38,345 bases of DNA from Chloroflexota bacterium (GTDB lineage: Bacteria; Chloroflexota; Limnocylindria; Limnocylindrales; CSP1-4). Positions 13,761-21,603 of the stretch are shown piece after piece. The stretch is from NCBI GenBank assembly GCA_016191425.1, contig JACPOR010000026.1, positions 1-38,345 of the forward strand, given 5' to 3'. Both the position numbers and the translations under genes were made by a program. Positions within the stretch are counted from its first letter, which is position 1. The number at the start of each line of letters is the position of its first letter. The notes under the pieces are model-generated. The model saw only the letters and a list, made by a program, of their open reading frames with translations. It was not told the origin of the DNA and ran no database searches.

Positions 13761-14492
13761 TCAGCCAAGCATCATGCGGACAATCGCACCGACCTCCTTC
13801 CCGGCCCGGGCGATCACGGCCCCGTCTGGCGCCCAGATCCCTGAGCAGCCAGCGGCGCGAACGTACCCACCGCCGGTGGCCCCGGCGAAGCTCGCGATGG
13901 CGACCCAGACGCCGTGGCCGGCGGCAATGCGGCGGGCACGCTGAGCGAGAATCGCCACGTCCTCGTCGGCTTCCAGCATCCCGGCAACGTAGATATCCAT
14001 CCCCAGCGCGGCGGTATCGGCCGCGTGCTGCGGGATGCCGGTGTCCTTGCAGATCGCGAGGCCGAGCCGCCAGCCATCGACGTCGAGGACGGCCGGTCGG
14101 TCGCCCGGAGCGAAGTGGTCGGGCTCGGCTCCGCCCAACCAGACCTTGCGGTAGACGACGCTGGCTCCGGTTCCATCGACCGCCAGCATCCCGATCTGTG
14201 GTCGGCCGCCCGCACCTGGCACGGGAGCGCCAACCAGCGCGATGGCCCCGGTTTCCGTGCAGGCCTCGAGGATCGGCGCCAGGCGCGGGTCATCGACGGT
14301 GACGGCCGGGGCAGCGAGCTCGTATCCGGTCAGGGAGAGCTCCGGGAAGACCACGACGCGAGCGCCGGCGGCACGCACGGTTGCCGCGTGGGTCGCCGCA
14401 TTCAGGGCGACGTCATACGAGACGCACGGCGGTTGAACGACGGCGACGCTCACCGGATCACGCATGGGCTGGTCGAGGTTTGGGTCGGTCAT
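13761..14492 (-). CDS. Carbon-nitrogen hydrolase (nitrilase superfamily)
   Basis: This 243-aa protein has the nitrilase Glu-Lys-Cys triad: E51 in VVFPELSLTGYEL, K116 in VVYRKVWLG and C149 in LGLAICKDTG. These enzymes hydrolyse amides or nitriles through a thioester at the cysteine. The Cys loop ICKDTGIPQH differs from the CYDxRFP form of omega-amidases and the CNDRRWP form of carbamoylases, so the substrate is open. It starts only 22 bp from the divergent small membrane-protein gene. Confidence 0.88.
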   Translation of the reverse strand: MTDPNLDQPMRDPVSVAVVQPPCVSYDVALNAATHAATVRAAGARVVVFPELSLTGYELAAPAVTVDDPRLAPILEACTETGAIALVGAPVPGAGGRPQIGMLAVDGTGASVVYRKVWLGGAEPDHFAPGDRPAVLDVDGWRLGLAICKDTGIPQHAADTAALGMDIYVAGMLEADEDVAILAQRARRIAAGHGVWVAIASFAGATGGGYVRAAGCSGIWAPDGAVIARAGKEVGAIVRMMLG

Positions 14493-14497
14493 CGACA

Positions 14498-14508
14498 CAG
14501 GGTAGAGT
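14498..14508. promoter_or_regulatory. Overlapping divergent -10 boxes
   Basis: Between divergent starts at 14492 (minus) and 14515 (plus) lie only 22 bp. TAGAGT on the plus strand (14503-14508) ends 6 nt before GTG 14515. TACCCT on the minus strand (14503-14498) ends near ATG 14492. Both genes would then have leaderless mRNAs from overlapping promoters. The minus-strand box is weak. Confidence 0.4.
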
Positions 14509-14514
14509 CTCGTC

Positions 14515-14733
14515 GTGAGCTGGATCACTGCGTTCGGGGTAGCGGTACTGACCTTCATGATGGTCATGTACGCGCTCGAGTCGCGCGGCCGGCGGTTCGT
14601 TCTCGGGTTCGTCGTGGGCTGTGCCCTGTCGAGCGCCTACGGCTTTCTATCCGGCGCCTGGCCGTTCGGGGTCGTCGAGGCAGTCTGGACGTTCGTGGCC
14701 ATTCGCCGCTTCATCCCGCTCCAGCGGCAGTAG
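14515..14733 (+). CDS. Small two-helix membrane protein, unrecognised
   Basis: This 72-aa hydrophobic protein has one membrane helix at about residues 4-20 (TAFGVAVLTFMMVMYAL), a short arginine-rich loop (ESRGRRF), and a second helix at about 28-47 (LGFVVGCALSSAYGFL). It ends in a basic tail. The positive loop suggests that the loop faces the cytoplasm. No family is recognised. The GTG start sits 6 nt after a -10 box. Confidence 0.65.
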   Translation: MSWITAFGVAVLTFMMVMYALESRGRRFVLGFVVGCALSSAYGFLSGAWPFGVVEAVWTFVAIRRFIPLQRQ

Positions 14734-14765
14734 CCCGACAGGCCAGGCGGACCGCCGATCAGAGG

Positions 14766-15194
14766 TCAGCCCTGCCGGCGGCGGAGCCTGATCATCGGGA
14801 TCGGGCGGCCCGCCATCTCGGGGTACGGCGCAAACCATGGCAGCTCGGCAACATGCTGGCCCCAGAGTCGGTCACGCTCCGAACCCTCGACGATCGTGGC
14901 CGTCGCCCGGAACGTCTCGTTCGCAACCTCGAGGGTTATGCTGCCGTTCGCGCGGATGTTCCCGACCCACAGCGGATCGGTGGGCGCACCGCTTTTCGTG
15001 CCCGCGACGACGAAATCGTCTCCGTCGCGCGTATAGGTCAGGATCGCCCGCCTCGGCTCCCCGCTCTTCGCGCCAGTCGACTGCATGATCAGGAGCGGAT
15101 GGCCGGCCAGCGGACCGGCCGACGGCCGACCCCCGTTGGCTCGAAGATCGGCAATCAGGTCGTCCTCCCAGGGATTCGAGCTCGAGTCGGGCAC
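14766..15194 (-). CDS. DUF385 / deazaflavin (F420)-dependent nitroreductase family protein
   Basis: This 142-aa split-barrel protein has the family features GHPLLIMQSTGAKSGEPR, then LTYTRDGDDFVVAGTKSGAPTDPLW and FRATATIVEGSERDRLW, ending in the FAPYPEMAGRPIPMIRL segment. Members such as Ddn use coenzyme F420 to reduce quinones or nitro compounds. The GTG at 15194 follows a GAGAGGAT site. The gene is convergent with the small membrane-protein gene. Its presence suggests that the host makes F420. Confidence 0.88.
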   Translation of the reverse strand: MPDSSSNPWEDDLIADLRANGGRPSAGPLAGHPLLIMQSTGAKSGEPRRAILTYTRDGDDFVVAGTKSGAPTDPLWVGNIRANGSITLEVANETFRATATIVEGSERDRLWGQHVAELPWFAPYPEMAGRPIPMIRLRRRQG

Positions 15195-15215
15195 CGGCGA
15201 TCCTCTCTCACTGTG

Positions 15216-15229
15216 GTTGCGGCCGCAAC
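15216..15229. promoter_or_regulatory. 14-bp perfect palindrome between divergent genes
   Basis: GTTGCGGCCGCAAC lies in the 123-bp interval between the DUF385 gene (minus, start 15194) and the ferritin-like gene (plus, start 15318). It is about 22 bp from the DUF385 start, where the 5' end of that mRNA is expected. It could be an operator; no regulator gene is adjacent. Confidence 0.35.
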
Positions 15230-15275
15230 TACATTGAGGAAGCGTAACGCGTCCCGATGCAACGTGCTCGCGACG

Positions 15276-15281
15276 TAGACT
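15276..15281 (+). promoter_or_regulatory. -10 box of the ferritin-like gene
   Basis: TAGACT in the context CGTAGACT would start a transcript with a leader of about 30 nt carrying a GAGG site before ATG 15318. It matches the TAGANT style seen at 14503 and near 16698. No good -35 box is seen. Confidence 0.4.
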
Positions 15282-15317
15282 GTGCGGGCAGGCTTCGAGC
15301 GTTCCCGTGAGGCAGTG

Positions 15318-16658
15318 ATGAGCATCTCTGTAGGTCCCGGATCCGGCGGACGGCTCTCGCACGTCATCGGAACCCGCGGCGCGCCCGTCGTGCCCGGTGC
15401 CCCGATGGTCCTGGAGCATCGAGAGTCGCTCATCTACACGCTCGGCAAGGCGGCCGAGCTCGAGCATCTCGTCATGTGCCAGTACTTGTACGCGGCCTTC
15501 AGCATGAAGGACCGGGAAGATGACGGGCTGGCGCCGGAGGCGCTCGCGATGGTGAAGCGCTGGCGACGCGAGCTGATCCATATCGCCGAGCAGGAGATGC
15601 TCCACCTCGCGATCGTCCAGAACGTCCTGACGGCGGTGGGTGCCGCCCCACGGCTCGCGCGTCCCAATTTTCCGCTGCCAAAGCGCGCCTACCCGGCGGG
15701 GATCCAGATGGCGCTGCTGCCGTTCGGCGAGGCGACGCTCCGGCATTTTGCCTTCCTTGAACGCCCCGAGGACGTCGAGATGGAGGACGTGGAGGCCTTT
15801 GCGGCGCTCGGCAAGGCGGCCGCCCTGCCGCCGGCCGGCGAGGATGAGATCGGGCCACGCCTCCAGGACTTCGACACGATCGGACACCTGTACCGCTCCA
15901 TCGAGAACGGCCTGGAGCACCTCGCTGGGAAGCTCGGTGAGGCGGGCCTGTTCATCGGGCCGCCGCGGGCACAGGCGACCGCCGAGCATTTCCGCTGGGA
16001 GGAGCTCGTTCCGGTCACGGACCTCGCTTCGGCTCGGCGCGGCATCGACACGATCGTCGAGCAGGGCGAAGGGGCGCGCGGCGACTGGCGCGAGGCCCAT
16101 TTCGGGCGACTGATCGCCATCCTCGACGAGTACCTGGCCGCGCGGGAGGTCGATCCGGCCTTCGAACCGGCGCGCCCGGTCCTCGCCGTTTGCGTTCGCG
16201 AATCGGACAGCGGGATGGTGATGCCGATCATCACCGACGGGTTCACCAATCGCTGCATGGACCTGCTCAACGCCGTGAACGAGGTGCTCCTCCAGTTGCT
16301 GGCCCGGTACTTCGCACACACGGACGAGACGGACGAGCAGCTTGGGACGCTCGCCGACGTCGCGGTGAGCCTGATGTACGGTGCGATCAAACCCCTCGGC
16401 GGGCTTCTGACTCGGCTGCCCGTCGGCGCGGAGCATCCCGGGCGGACCGCCGGCCCCAGCTTCGAGCTGTTCTACGCCGTGGACTACCTCCTCCCCCATC
16501 GCGAAGCCGCCTGGACGCTCATGGAGGAGCGCCTGCGCGACGTCGCCGAGCTGGCGATGCGCTGCCGCGACCAGTGTGCGATCGCCTACCTGGCGCCGCT
16601 CGCCAAGGTGACCGACGCACTCCGCGTCGAAGCGGACCGCCTCGCCGCCGCTCGCTGA
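15318..16658 (+). CDS. Ferritin-like protein of the VioB / iminophenyl-pyruvate dimer synthase type
   Basis: The 446-aa protein contains the ferritin-like module found in VioB and RebD C-terminal regions: AAELEHLVMCQYLYAAFSMK supplies the first Glu and His, and AEQEMLHLAIVQNVLTAVG the second pair. The RPNFP segment follows. This gives two ExxH-like pairs suited to a di-iron centre. The C-terminal half (from about residue 290) is also helical and contains GFTNRCMDLLNAVNEVLLQLL. The ATG at 15318 is preferred over a GTG at 15282 because GAGG precedes it. Stand-alone members of this family are widespread and mostly uncharacterised. No violacein-type genes are nearby, so a role in that pathway is unlikely. 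Confidence 0.78.
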   Translation: MSISVGPGSGGRLSHVIGTRGAPVVPGAPMVLEHRESLIYTLGKAAELEHLVMCQYLYAAFSMKDREDDGLAPEALAMVKRWRRELIHIAEQEMLHLAIVQNVLTAVGAAPRLARPNFPLPKRAYPAGIQMALLPFGEATLRHFAFLERPEDVEMEDVEAFAALGKAAALPPAGEDEIGPRLQDFDTIGHLYRSIENGLEHLAGKLGEAGLFIGPPRAQATAEHFRWEELVPVTDLASARRGIDTIVEQGEGARGDWREAHFGRLIAILDEYLAAREVDPAFEPARPVLAVCVRESDSGMVMPIITDGFTNRCMDLLNAVNEVLLQLLARYFAHTDETDEQLGTLADVAVSLMYGAIKPLGGLLTRLPVGAEHPGRTAGPSFELFYAVDYLLPHREAAWTLMEERLRDVAELAMRCRDQCAIAYLAPLAKVTDALRVEADRLAAAR

Positions 16659-16734
16659 GCCCCTGACGAGATCGAACACCAAGATCGGCCGGTCGGGTAG
16701 ATTCCAGGCGGCCGGAATCGTAAGGGAGGGGGAC

Positions 16735-17808
16735 GTGGCCGAGCGACTCGCATTGCTCGTCGGGACGCCGAAGGGGGTCTTCGTGCTTGAGGGGGACGCC
16801 CGCCGGCGTGACTGGGCGCTCCGGGGACCACTGTGCGAGGGCTGGCCGATCCACGATGTCTGTGTAGACCCCGGATCCGGCGCCCTCCTCGCGGGCGGAG
16901 GGAGCCCGTGGTACGGCCCGGCGATCTGGCGGAGCGAGGACCTCGGCGAGACCTGGACCCACTCGGGTGAGGGCCTGACGTATGGCGACGACGGCCCAGG
17001 CGTCAAGACGGTCTGGAACGTGAGCGTAGCCCGGGACGCGATCTACGCCGGCGTCGAGCCCGCCGGGCTCTTCCAGAGCGTCGACGGTGGCCGGACCTGG
17101 GCGCACATCGAGGGCCTGACGAACCACCCCACCCGCCCCGAATGGCAGCCCGGGAACGGCGGCTTGATCCTCCACTCGATCGTCCCCCACCCTACCGACG
17201 GCAATCGGCTGTGGGTTGGCATCTCCGCGGTCGGTGTTTTCGAGACGCGCGACGGCGGTGCGACGTGGGAGACCCGCAACCACGGGGTCCGGGCAGACTT
17301 CCACCCCGAGGTGTACCCCGAGTTCGGCCAGTGCGTCCACAAGGTCGTCATGGCGGCAGATGGCGACGAGCACCTCTACCAGCAGAACCACTGCGGCGTC
17401 TATCGCTCGGTGGACGGTGGCCGCCACTGGGAGGAGATCACGGCCGGGCTCCCTTCCCAGTTCGGCTTCCCGATGACGGCGCACCCGCGTGACCCGCGTA
17501 CCGTCTGGACGATCCCGCTCACCCCGCCGGAGCTTGGCCGGTACATGCCCGAGGCGAGCGCCGCGGTCTGGCGGACTCATGACGGCGGTGATTCCTGGGT
17601 TCGATCAGGTGAGGGTCTGCCGCAGCGGAACGCGTTCATCGGCGTCCTGCGCGAGGCCATGGCCGTCGACAGCCTCCACCCGGTCGGGGTCTATTTCGGC
17701 ACCAGCACCGGTCAGCTGTACGGCAGCCCCGATGAGGGCGCCACCTGGCGGCTGCTCGCCGACAACTTGCCGCCGATCTGGTCGGTCGAAGCGGCGGTGG
17801 CCGGTTGA
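16735..17808 (+). CDS. Asp-box (BNR) beta-propeller protein
   Basis: The 357-aa protein has six Asp-box motifs of the S/T-x-D-x-G-x-T/S/H-W type: SEDLGETW, SVDGGRTW, TRDGGATW, SVDGGRHW, THDGGDSW and SPDEGATW. They are spread evenly as in a sialidase/VPS10-like propeller. No signal peptide is present (it starts AERLALLVGTPKGVF), so it is cytoplasmic. The sialidase active-site arginines cannot be assigned, so hydrolase activity should not be assumed. The GTG follows a strong AAGGGAGG site, with a TAGATT -10 box about 30 nt further up. It lies 16 nt before the MoaD-like gene. Confidence 0.82.
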   Translation: MAERLALLVGTPKGVFVLEGDARRRDWALRGPLCEGWPIHDVCVDPGSGALLAGGGSPWYGPAIWRSEDLGETWTHSGEGLTYGDDGPGVKTVWNVSVARDAIYAGVEPAGLFQSVDGGRTWAHIEGLTNHPTRPEWQPGNGGLILHSIVPHPTDGNRLWVGISAVGVFETRDGGATWETRNHGVRADFHPEVYPEFGQCVHKVVMAADGDEHLYQQNHCGVYRSVDGGRHWEEITAGLPSQFGFPMTAHPRDPRTVWTIPLTPPELGRYMPEASAAVWRTHDGGDSWVRSGEGLPQRNAFIGVLREAMAVDSLHPVGVYFGTSTGQLYGSPDEGATWRLLADNLPPIWSVEAAVAG

Positions 17809-17824
17809 GACGGCGGCGAGCCCG

Positions 17825-18106
17825 ATGGCCGAGTCCCCCCGTCCCGCGATCGTCCACCTGCCGCGGTCTCTCGTCGCCCTGTTCCCGGACGCCCCGCGAC
17901 GGATCGAGGTTACGGGCGTCACGGTCGCCGAGGTCGTCGACCAGCTCGACCGCCAGGTGCCGGGGATCCGGACCCGGCTGCTCGACGCCGGCCCGGTCAT
18001 CCGGACGCACCTCAACGTCTTCGTGGCCGGGGCCCGAGCCACGCTCGAGACACCGGTGCCGCCAGGTGCGGACGTGCACGTCATCCCGGCGGTCTCCGGT
18101 GGCTGA
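17825..18106 (+). CDS. MoaD/ThiS-family ubiquitin-like protein
   Basis: This 93-aa beta-grasp protein has the MoaD/ThiS layout: IEVTGVTVAEVVDQLDRQVPGIRTRLLD, then NVFVAGARATLETPVPPGADVHVIPAVSGG, ending in the Gly-Gly needed for adenylation and thiocarboxylate formation. A normal role would be sulfur carrier for molybdopterin, thiamine or cysteine synthesis. None of those pathway genes and no E1-like enzyme is in the window. It is coupled instead to the propeller gene (16-nt gap). Confidence 0.85.
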   Translation: MAESPRPAIVHLPRSLVALFPDAPRRIEVTGVTVAEVVDQLDRQVPGIRTRLLDAGPVIRTHLNVFVAGARATLETPVPPGADVHVIPAVSGG

Positions 18107-18198
18107 CCCCTGTTCTCTGCGGGTGCGGGCATGTACAGTCCGACGATCCGCCGGGCATCGCCCGTGGCGGGGAGGGGCGTTGATGTGAGGAGGGATCC

Positions 18199-19065
18199 GT
18201 GATCGGACGCTTGTTGATCCGGCTGCTCGATGCCCAGGACGGCTGGGCGCGTCCCCTCGGCGACGCCGTCAACCGCGTGCTCGTCGCGGTCTTCCGGCCC
18301 ATTCGGCCGATCAAGGACCTGCTGAACGGGACATGGCTCGGCCATCCACTCCACCCGGCGATCACCGATGTGCCGATCGGGGCCTTCTTCGTGGCACTTG
18401 TGCTCGACGTCGCCGGGGTGGCGCGCGGCGCCTTCCTGGCCGTCGTCGTCGCCCAGCTCGCCTTCTTTGCCTCGGTCGTGACCGGGCTCGCAGACTACAG
18501 CGATGCGGACGGGCGGACCCGGACCAGGGCGACGGTCCACGGCCTCCTGATGCTCGTCGGCGGGGCCCTCACGGCCGCCTCGCTTCTGCTCCGGATCGGC
18601 AACGACGCCACCGGGGGCCTGCCGCTGATCCTGCTGGGTATCGGGTTTCTCGTCATCGTCGCGGCCGCGTACGCCGGCGGCGACCTCGTGTTCGTCTTCG
18701 GGAACATGGTCAGCCGTCATGCCTTTCGTGGCAGCGGCACGAAATGGATTCGCCTGGAGACCGCCGATGGCGTCGAGCCCGACGCGCTCCCGGAGCTCGT
18801 CCCGGCGAGAGCCAAGCTGGGGATCAACATGCTCGTCCTCGTCCGCGAGGGCGCCACGATTCATGCCCTCCACGACACGTGCGCGCACGCGGCGGGGTCG
18901 CTCTCCGACGGCAAGGTCGCCGACGGCTGCCTCGAGTGCCCTGTGCACGGCGCGCGGTACCGGCTCCGGGACGGCCACGTCGTTCGCGGTCCGGCCCTCT
19001 ACGACCAGCCCGCCTACGAGGTCCGGCGGGGCGAGTCGGGCTGGGAGGCGCGCCGGGTCGGCTGA
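18199..19065 (+). CDS. DUF2231 membrane domain fused to a Rieske [2Fe-2S] domain
   Basis: The 288-aa protein starts with a DUF2231-like membrane part: GHPLHPAITDVPIGAFF, with helices at about residues 56-75, 80-98, 112-132 and 138-158. It ends with a Rieske domain (from about 210). The cluster ligands are visible as CAH in HDTCAHAAGSLSDG and CPVH in CLECPVHGARYRL. The HPLHP motif of DUF2231 may bind haem or a metal. The GTG follows a GAGGAGG site. Together the parts suggest a small membrane redox carrier facing the cytoplasm. The physiological partner is unknown. Confidence 0.88.
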   Translation: MIGRLLIRLLDAQDGWARPLGDAVNRVLVAVFRPIRPIKDLLNGTWLGHPLHPAITDVPIGAFFVALVLDVAGVARGAFLAVVVAQLAFFASVVTGLADYSDADGRTRTRATVHGLLMLVGGALTAASLLLRIGNDATGGLPLILLGIGFLVIVAAAYAGGDLVFVFGNMVSRHAFRGSGTKWIRLETADGVEPDALPELVPARAKLGINMLVLVREGATIHALHDTCAHAAGSLSDGKVADGCLECPVHGARYRLRDGHVVRGPALYDQPAYEVRRGESGWEARRVG

Positions 19066-19074
19066 GCTCCGGGG

Positions 19075-19090
19075 GGGCGCCTCGGCGCCC
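19075..19090 (+). terminator. GC hairpin after the Rieske gene
   Basis: GGGCGCC and GGCGCCC form a 7-bp stem with a 2-nt loop, 10 nt after the stop codon. There is no T run. It is a plausible transcript end before the 200-bp gap that precedes amrS, in which I see no other gene. Confidence 0.5.
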
Positions 19091-19274
19091 TCGCCGGGCG
19101 GCCGTGTCACAGCGGCGGGGATCCGGCGCGATCGTGGTCATGGCGGCGCTCCCTTTCCCAGCGTCGCGACGGATCCCGCGCGACTGAATCCCGCGCGAGA
19201 GCAGTTCATCCCGGAATCCGGACCGGCCGGCACTGGCCGCTGGTTTCGGGCGGCTCCAGACTCGCGGCGACGAG

Positions 19275-20372
19275 ATGGCTCTTCATTCGCCGCAGCGCGC
19301 CGCCGTCCCGTCTGTGCTGGCTGAGACCCAGCCCGACGGGAGCATCCGCTGCGGCGTCTGTGCACATCGCTGTCTCGTCCGGCCGGGTCGACACGGGATC
19401 TGCGGCGTCCGGGAACATCGCGACGGCCGGCTCATGTGCGATGCCTACGGCGCCGTGGCGGCGGTCGGGTTGGACCCGATCGAGAAGAAGCCACTCTTCC
19501 ATGTGGACCCGGGGTCCCTCAGCTACTCGATCGCGACGACGGGTTGTCCGTTCCACTGCCGCTTCTGCCAGAACTGGGAGATCGCGCAGGCGCCACGCCT
19601 CGGTCTCGACATCCCCGTCCGGCGGCTGCCGCCCGAGGAGGTTGTGGCCGAGGCGGTGCGGGCCGGGGCCCGCTCGGTCGCGTACACGTACGTCGAGCCG
19701 ACGGTCTTTCTCGAGTACGCGCTCGACACCGGGCGTCTTGCCAGGGCGGCCGGTCTTCGCAACCTCTTCATCACCGACGGCTACGCGACGCCGGAGGCCG
19801 TGGGCCTCCTGGCCGGAGTCCTCGATGCGGCCAACGTCGACCTGAAGGCGTTTGACGATGCCTTCTACCGCAAGCTCTGCGGGGCGCGGCTTGCGCATGT
19901 CCTCGAGGCAATCGTCGCGATGCGCGATGCCGGCATCTGGCTGGAACTCACGACGCTCGTCATTCCCGGCCTGAACGACTCGGATGCGGAGCTCCGGTCC
20001 CTGACCGCATGGATCGTCGCGACGCTCGGCCCGCTGGTGCCGTGGCACATCAGCCGGTTCTTTCCGGCCCACGAGATGCTCGATGTCCCGCCCACGCCGT
20101 TGTCCTCATTGCGGCGTGCCGCCCAGATCGGGCGCGACGCGGGGATGCGACACGTCTATGTCGGCAACGCCCCAGAGCTGGACCTCGAGGACACCCGCTG
20201 CGCCGGCTGCGCCCGACTGCTCATCGAGCGGCACGGCTACCGGACGCGGGTCCACCTGACCCGCGCGGGCGCGTGCCCCGGGTGCGGGCGCCTGCTCGAG
20301 GGCGTCGGCCTCGGGCGCGAGGACAGGGCACGGGACGACGACCCGCGCGCGGAGCGGATGCTGTGCGGGTGA
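19275..20372 (+). CDS. amrS: AmmeMemoRadiSam system radical SAM enzyme (AmrS)
   Basis: The 365-aa protein is a radical SAM enzyme with the cluster motif CPFHCRFC (C91, C95, C98) preceded by YSIATTG. An N-terminal cysteine set (CGVCAHRC and GICG) is typical of AmrS and pyruvate formate-lyase activase-like proteins. It continues with ITDGYATPEAV, VDLKAFDD and LVIPGLNDS, the usual AmrS/PflA landmarks. A C-terminal pair of CxxC motifs (CAGC, CPGC) may bind zinc. It overlaps or nearly abuts amrB. The product of the pathway is not known with certainty in the family. Confidence 0.9.
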   Translation: MALHSPQRAAVPSVLAETQPDGSIRCGVCAHRCLVRPGRHGICGVREHRDGRLMCDAYGAVAAVGLDPIEKKPLFHVDPGSLSYSIATTGCPFHCRFCQNWEIAQAPRLGLDIPVRRLPPEEVVAEAVRAGARSVAYTYVEPTVFLEYALDTGRLARAAGLRNLFITDGYATPEAVGLLAGVLDAANVDLKAFDDAFYRKLCGARLAHVLEAIVAMRDAGIWLELTTLVIPGLNDSDAELRSLTAWIVATLGPLVPWHISRFFPAHEMLDVPPTPLSSLRRAAQIGRDAGMRHVYVGNAPELDLEDTRCAGCARLLIERHGYRTRVHLTRAGACPGCGRLLEGVGLGREDRARDDDPRAERMLCG

Positions 20373-20386
20373 CCGGAGGCGACGGA

Positions 20387-21328
20387 GTGCCCGGAACCGT
20401 CACGGGACCCATGGTCGGGCGGGTTCGTTCCGCTGCGGTGGCCGGCTCGTTCTATCCGCCATCCCCCGGCGCACTCGCGGCACTCGTCCAGGACCTCATG
20501 GCCGACGCTGCTCGCCTGGTTAGGCCAGACGCCGCTGCACGAACGCCGTCCGCTCCGATCCCGGCCGGGCTCCTCGTCCCGCACGCCGGGCTCGACTACT
20601 CGGGCGTGGTCGCGGCGGCGGGCTGGTCGGCGCTCGCCTCGCCGACGCCCGTCGCCGACGGCATCACCTCGCCGCTGACGGTCGTCATCCTCGGGACGAA
20701 CCACCGGGCCGGGTGGTTGGATGGGATCGGCATCTGGGACGCCGGGGCCTGGCGGACGCCGCTTGGCGACGTGCTCGTGAACGATCGCCTCGCCCGTGAT
20801 GCCGTCGACCTCGGTGCCCCGTTCGTCATCGACCGCGACGCCCACGCAGCCGAGCACGCGATTGAGGTCCAGCTGCCGCTGCTCCAGGCCGTCCGACCCG
20901 ACGCGACGATCGTCCCGCTGGCCGTCTCGGCCGGGACCGGCATCGCGGCGATCGACGCCGGGCGGCGGCTCGGCGAGCTGCTGGCACGCCTCCGCTCAGC
21001 AGGCAGCGGCATCACGCTGGCGGTGAGCACGGACATGGCGCACTACCCGTCGGCCGCGGCGAGCGCGGAGGTGACCGAGGCCCTCCTCCATCCCATCGTC
21101 GCGCTCGATCCGGCGGCGCTCGCGGCCGGGGAGGCCGCGATCAGGGCCGCGCGGATCCCCGGGCTCGTCTGCGGGATGTGCGGCGTCGAGCCCTCGATCG
21201 TTGGCCTGGCCGCGCTCCGGGCGATGGGCGCGGTCTCGGCGACCCGGCTGGCGACCGCGACCTCCGCCGACCGCGGCGGTCCGACAGACCGGACGGTCGG
21301 GTACCTGGCGGTGCGGTTCGACGCCTGA
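20387..21328 (+). CDS. amrB: AmmeMemoRadiSam system protein B (MEMO1 family)
   Basis: This protein of about 313 aa carries the MEMO signature: VAGSFYP near the start, LLVPHAGLDYSG, ILGTNHRAG, HAAEHAIEVQLPLLQ, STDMAHYPS and CGMCGVEP. These include the His and Cys residues that line the site related to class III extradiol dioxygenases. The GTG at 20387 is chosen because GGAGG lies 7 nt upstream. A GTG at 20369, which overlaps the amrS stop as GTGA, and an ATG at 20411 are alternatives. It pairs with amrS. The AMMECR1-domain partner AmrA is not in this window. Confidence 0.9.
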   Translation: MPGTVTGPMVGRVRSAAVAGSFYPPSPGALAALVQDLMADAARLVRPDAAARTPSAPIPAGLLVPHAGLDYSGVVAAAGWSALASPTPVADGITSPLTVVILGTNHRAGWLDGIGIWDAGAWRTPLGDVLVNDRLARDAVDLGAPFVIDRDAHAAEHAIEVQLPLLQAVRPDATIVPLAVSAGTGIAAIDAGRRLGELLARLRSAGSGITLAVSTDMAHYPSAAASAEVTEALLHPIVALDPAALAAGEAAIRAARIPGLVCGMCGVEPSIVGLAALRAMGAVSATRLATATSADRGGPTDRTVGYLAVRFDA

Positions 21329-21385
21329 CCGCAAGCCAGTCGAGCGGCAGCGCGTCCGTCCGGCGACGGCGTAGCATCGTGGCCC

Positions 21386-21568
21386 ATGGACGAGGATCTC
21401 GATCCCCGCGAAGCGGAGCGCACCCGGCGACGGGACAAGGACCTCGAGGCCGAGCGCCGGGCCCTGCTCAACCCTGGGATGGGCAAGGTCTTCAAGCAGA
21501 TTCAGGACGCCCAGGCCAGGTCGGCCGACGAGCCGCCGAAGCGCCGGCGGCGACGCTCCCCGGGCTGA
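21386..21568 (+). CDS. Small basic protein, unrecognised
   Basis: This 60-aa charged protein reads DLDPREAERTRRRDKDLEAE, then NPGMGKVFKQIQDAQAR, and ends in an arginine run (KRRRRRS). It is probably a helical, nucleic-acid- or ribosome-associated protein. A TAGCAT box (21372-21377) ends 8 nt before the ATG, which supports a real, possibly leaderless, gene. It is convergent with the ThDP enzyme gene, 35 bp away. Confidence 0.55.
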   Translation: MDEDLDPREAERTRRRDKDLEAERRALLNPGMGKVFKQIQDAQARSADEPPKRRRRRSPG

Positions 21569-21603
21569 CGCCCATGTAGCGGCTGGCGACGACAGTCTGT
21601 ATG

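Noticed and set aside
14766-17006. A 746-codon open frame on the minus strand
   Set aside because: Only its last 142 codons (the DUF385 protein) resemble a protein. The rest is opposite the ferritin-like gene and the propeller start.
20009-20386. An N-terminal extension of AmrB inside amrS
   Set aside because: It is low-complexity Arg/Gly/Ala sequence opposite no family similarity. AmrB landmarks begin after 20411.
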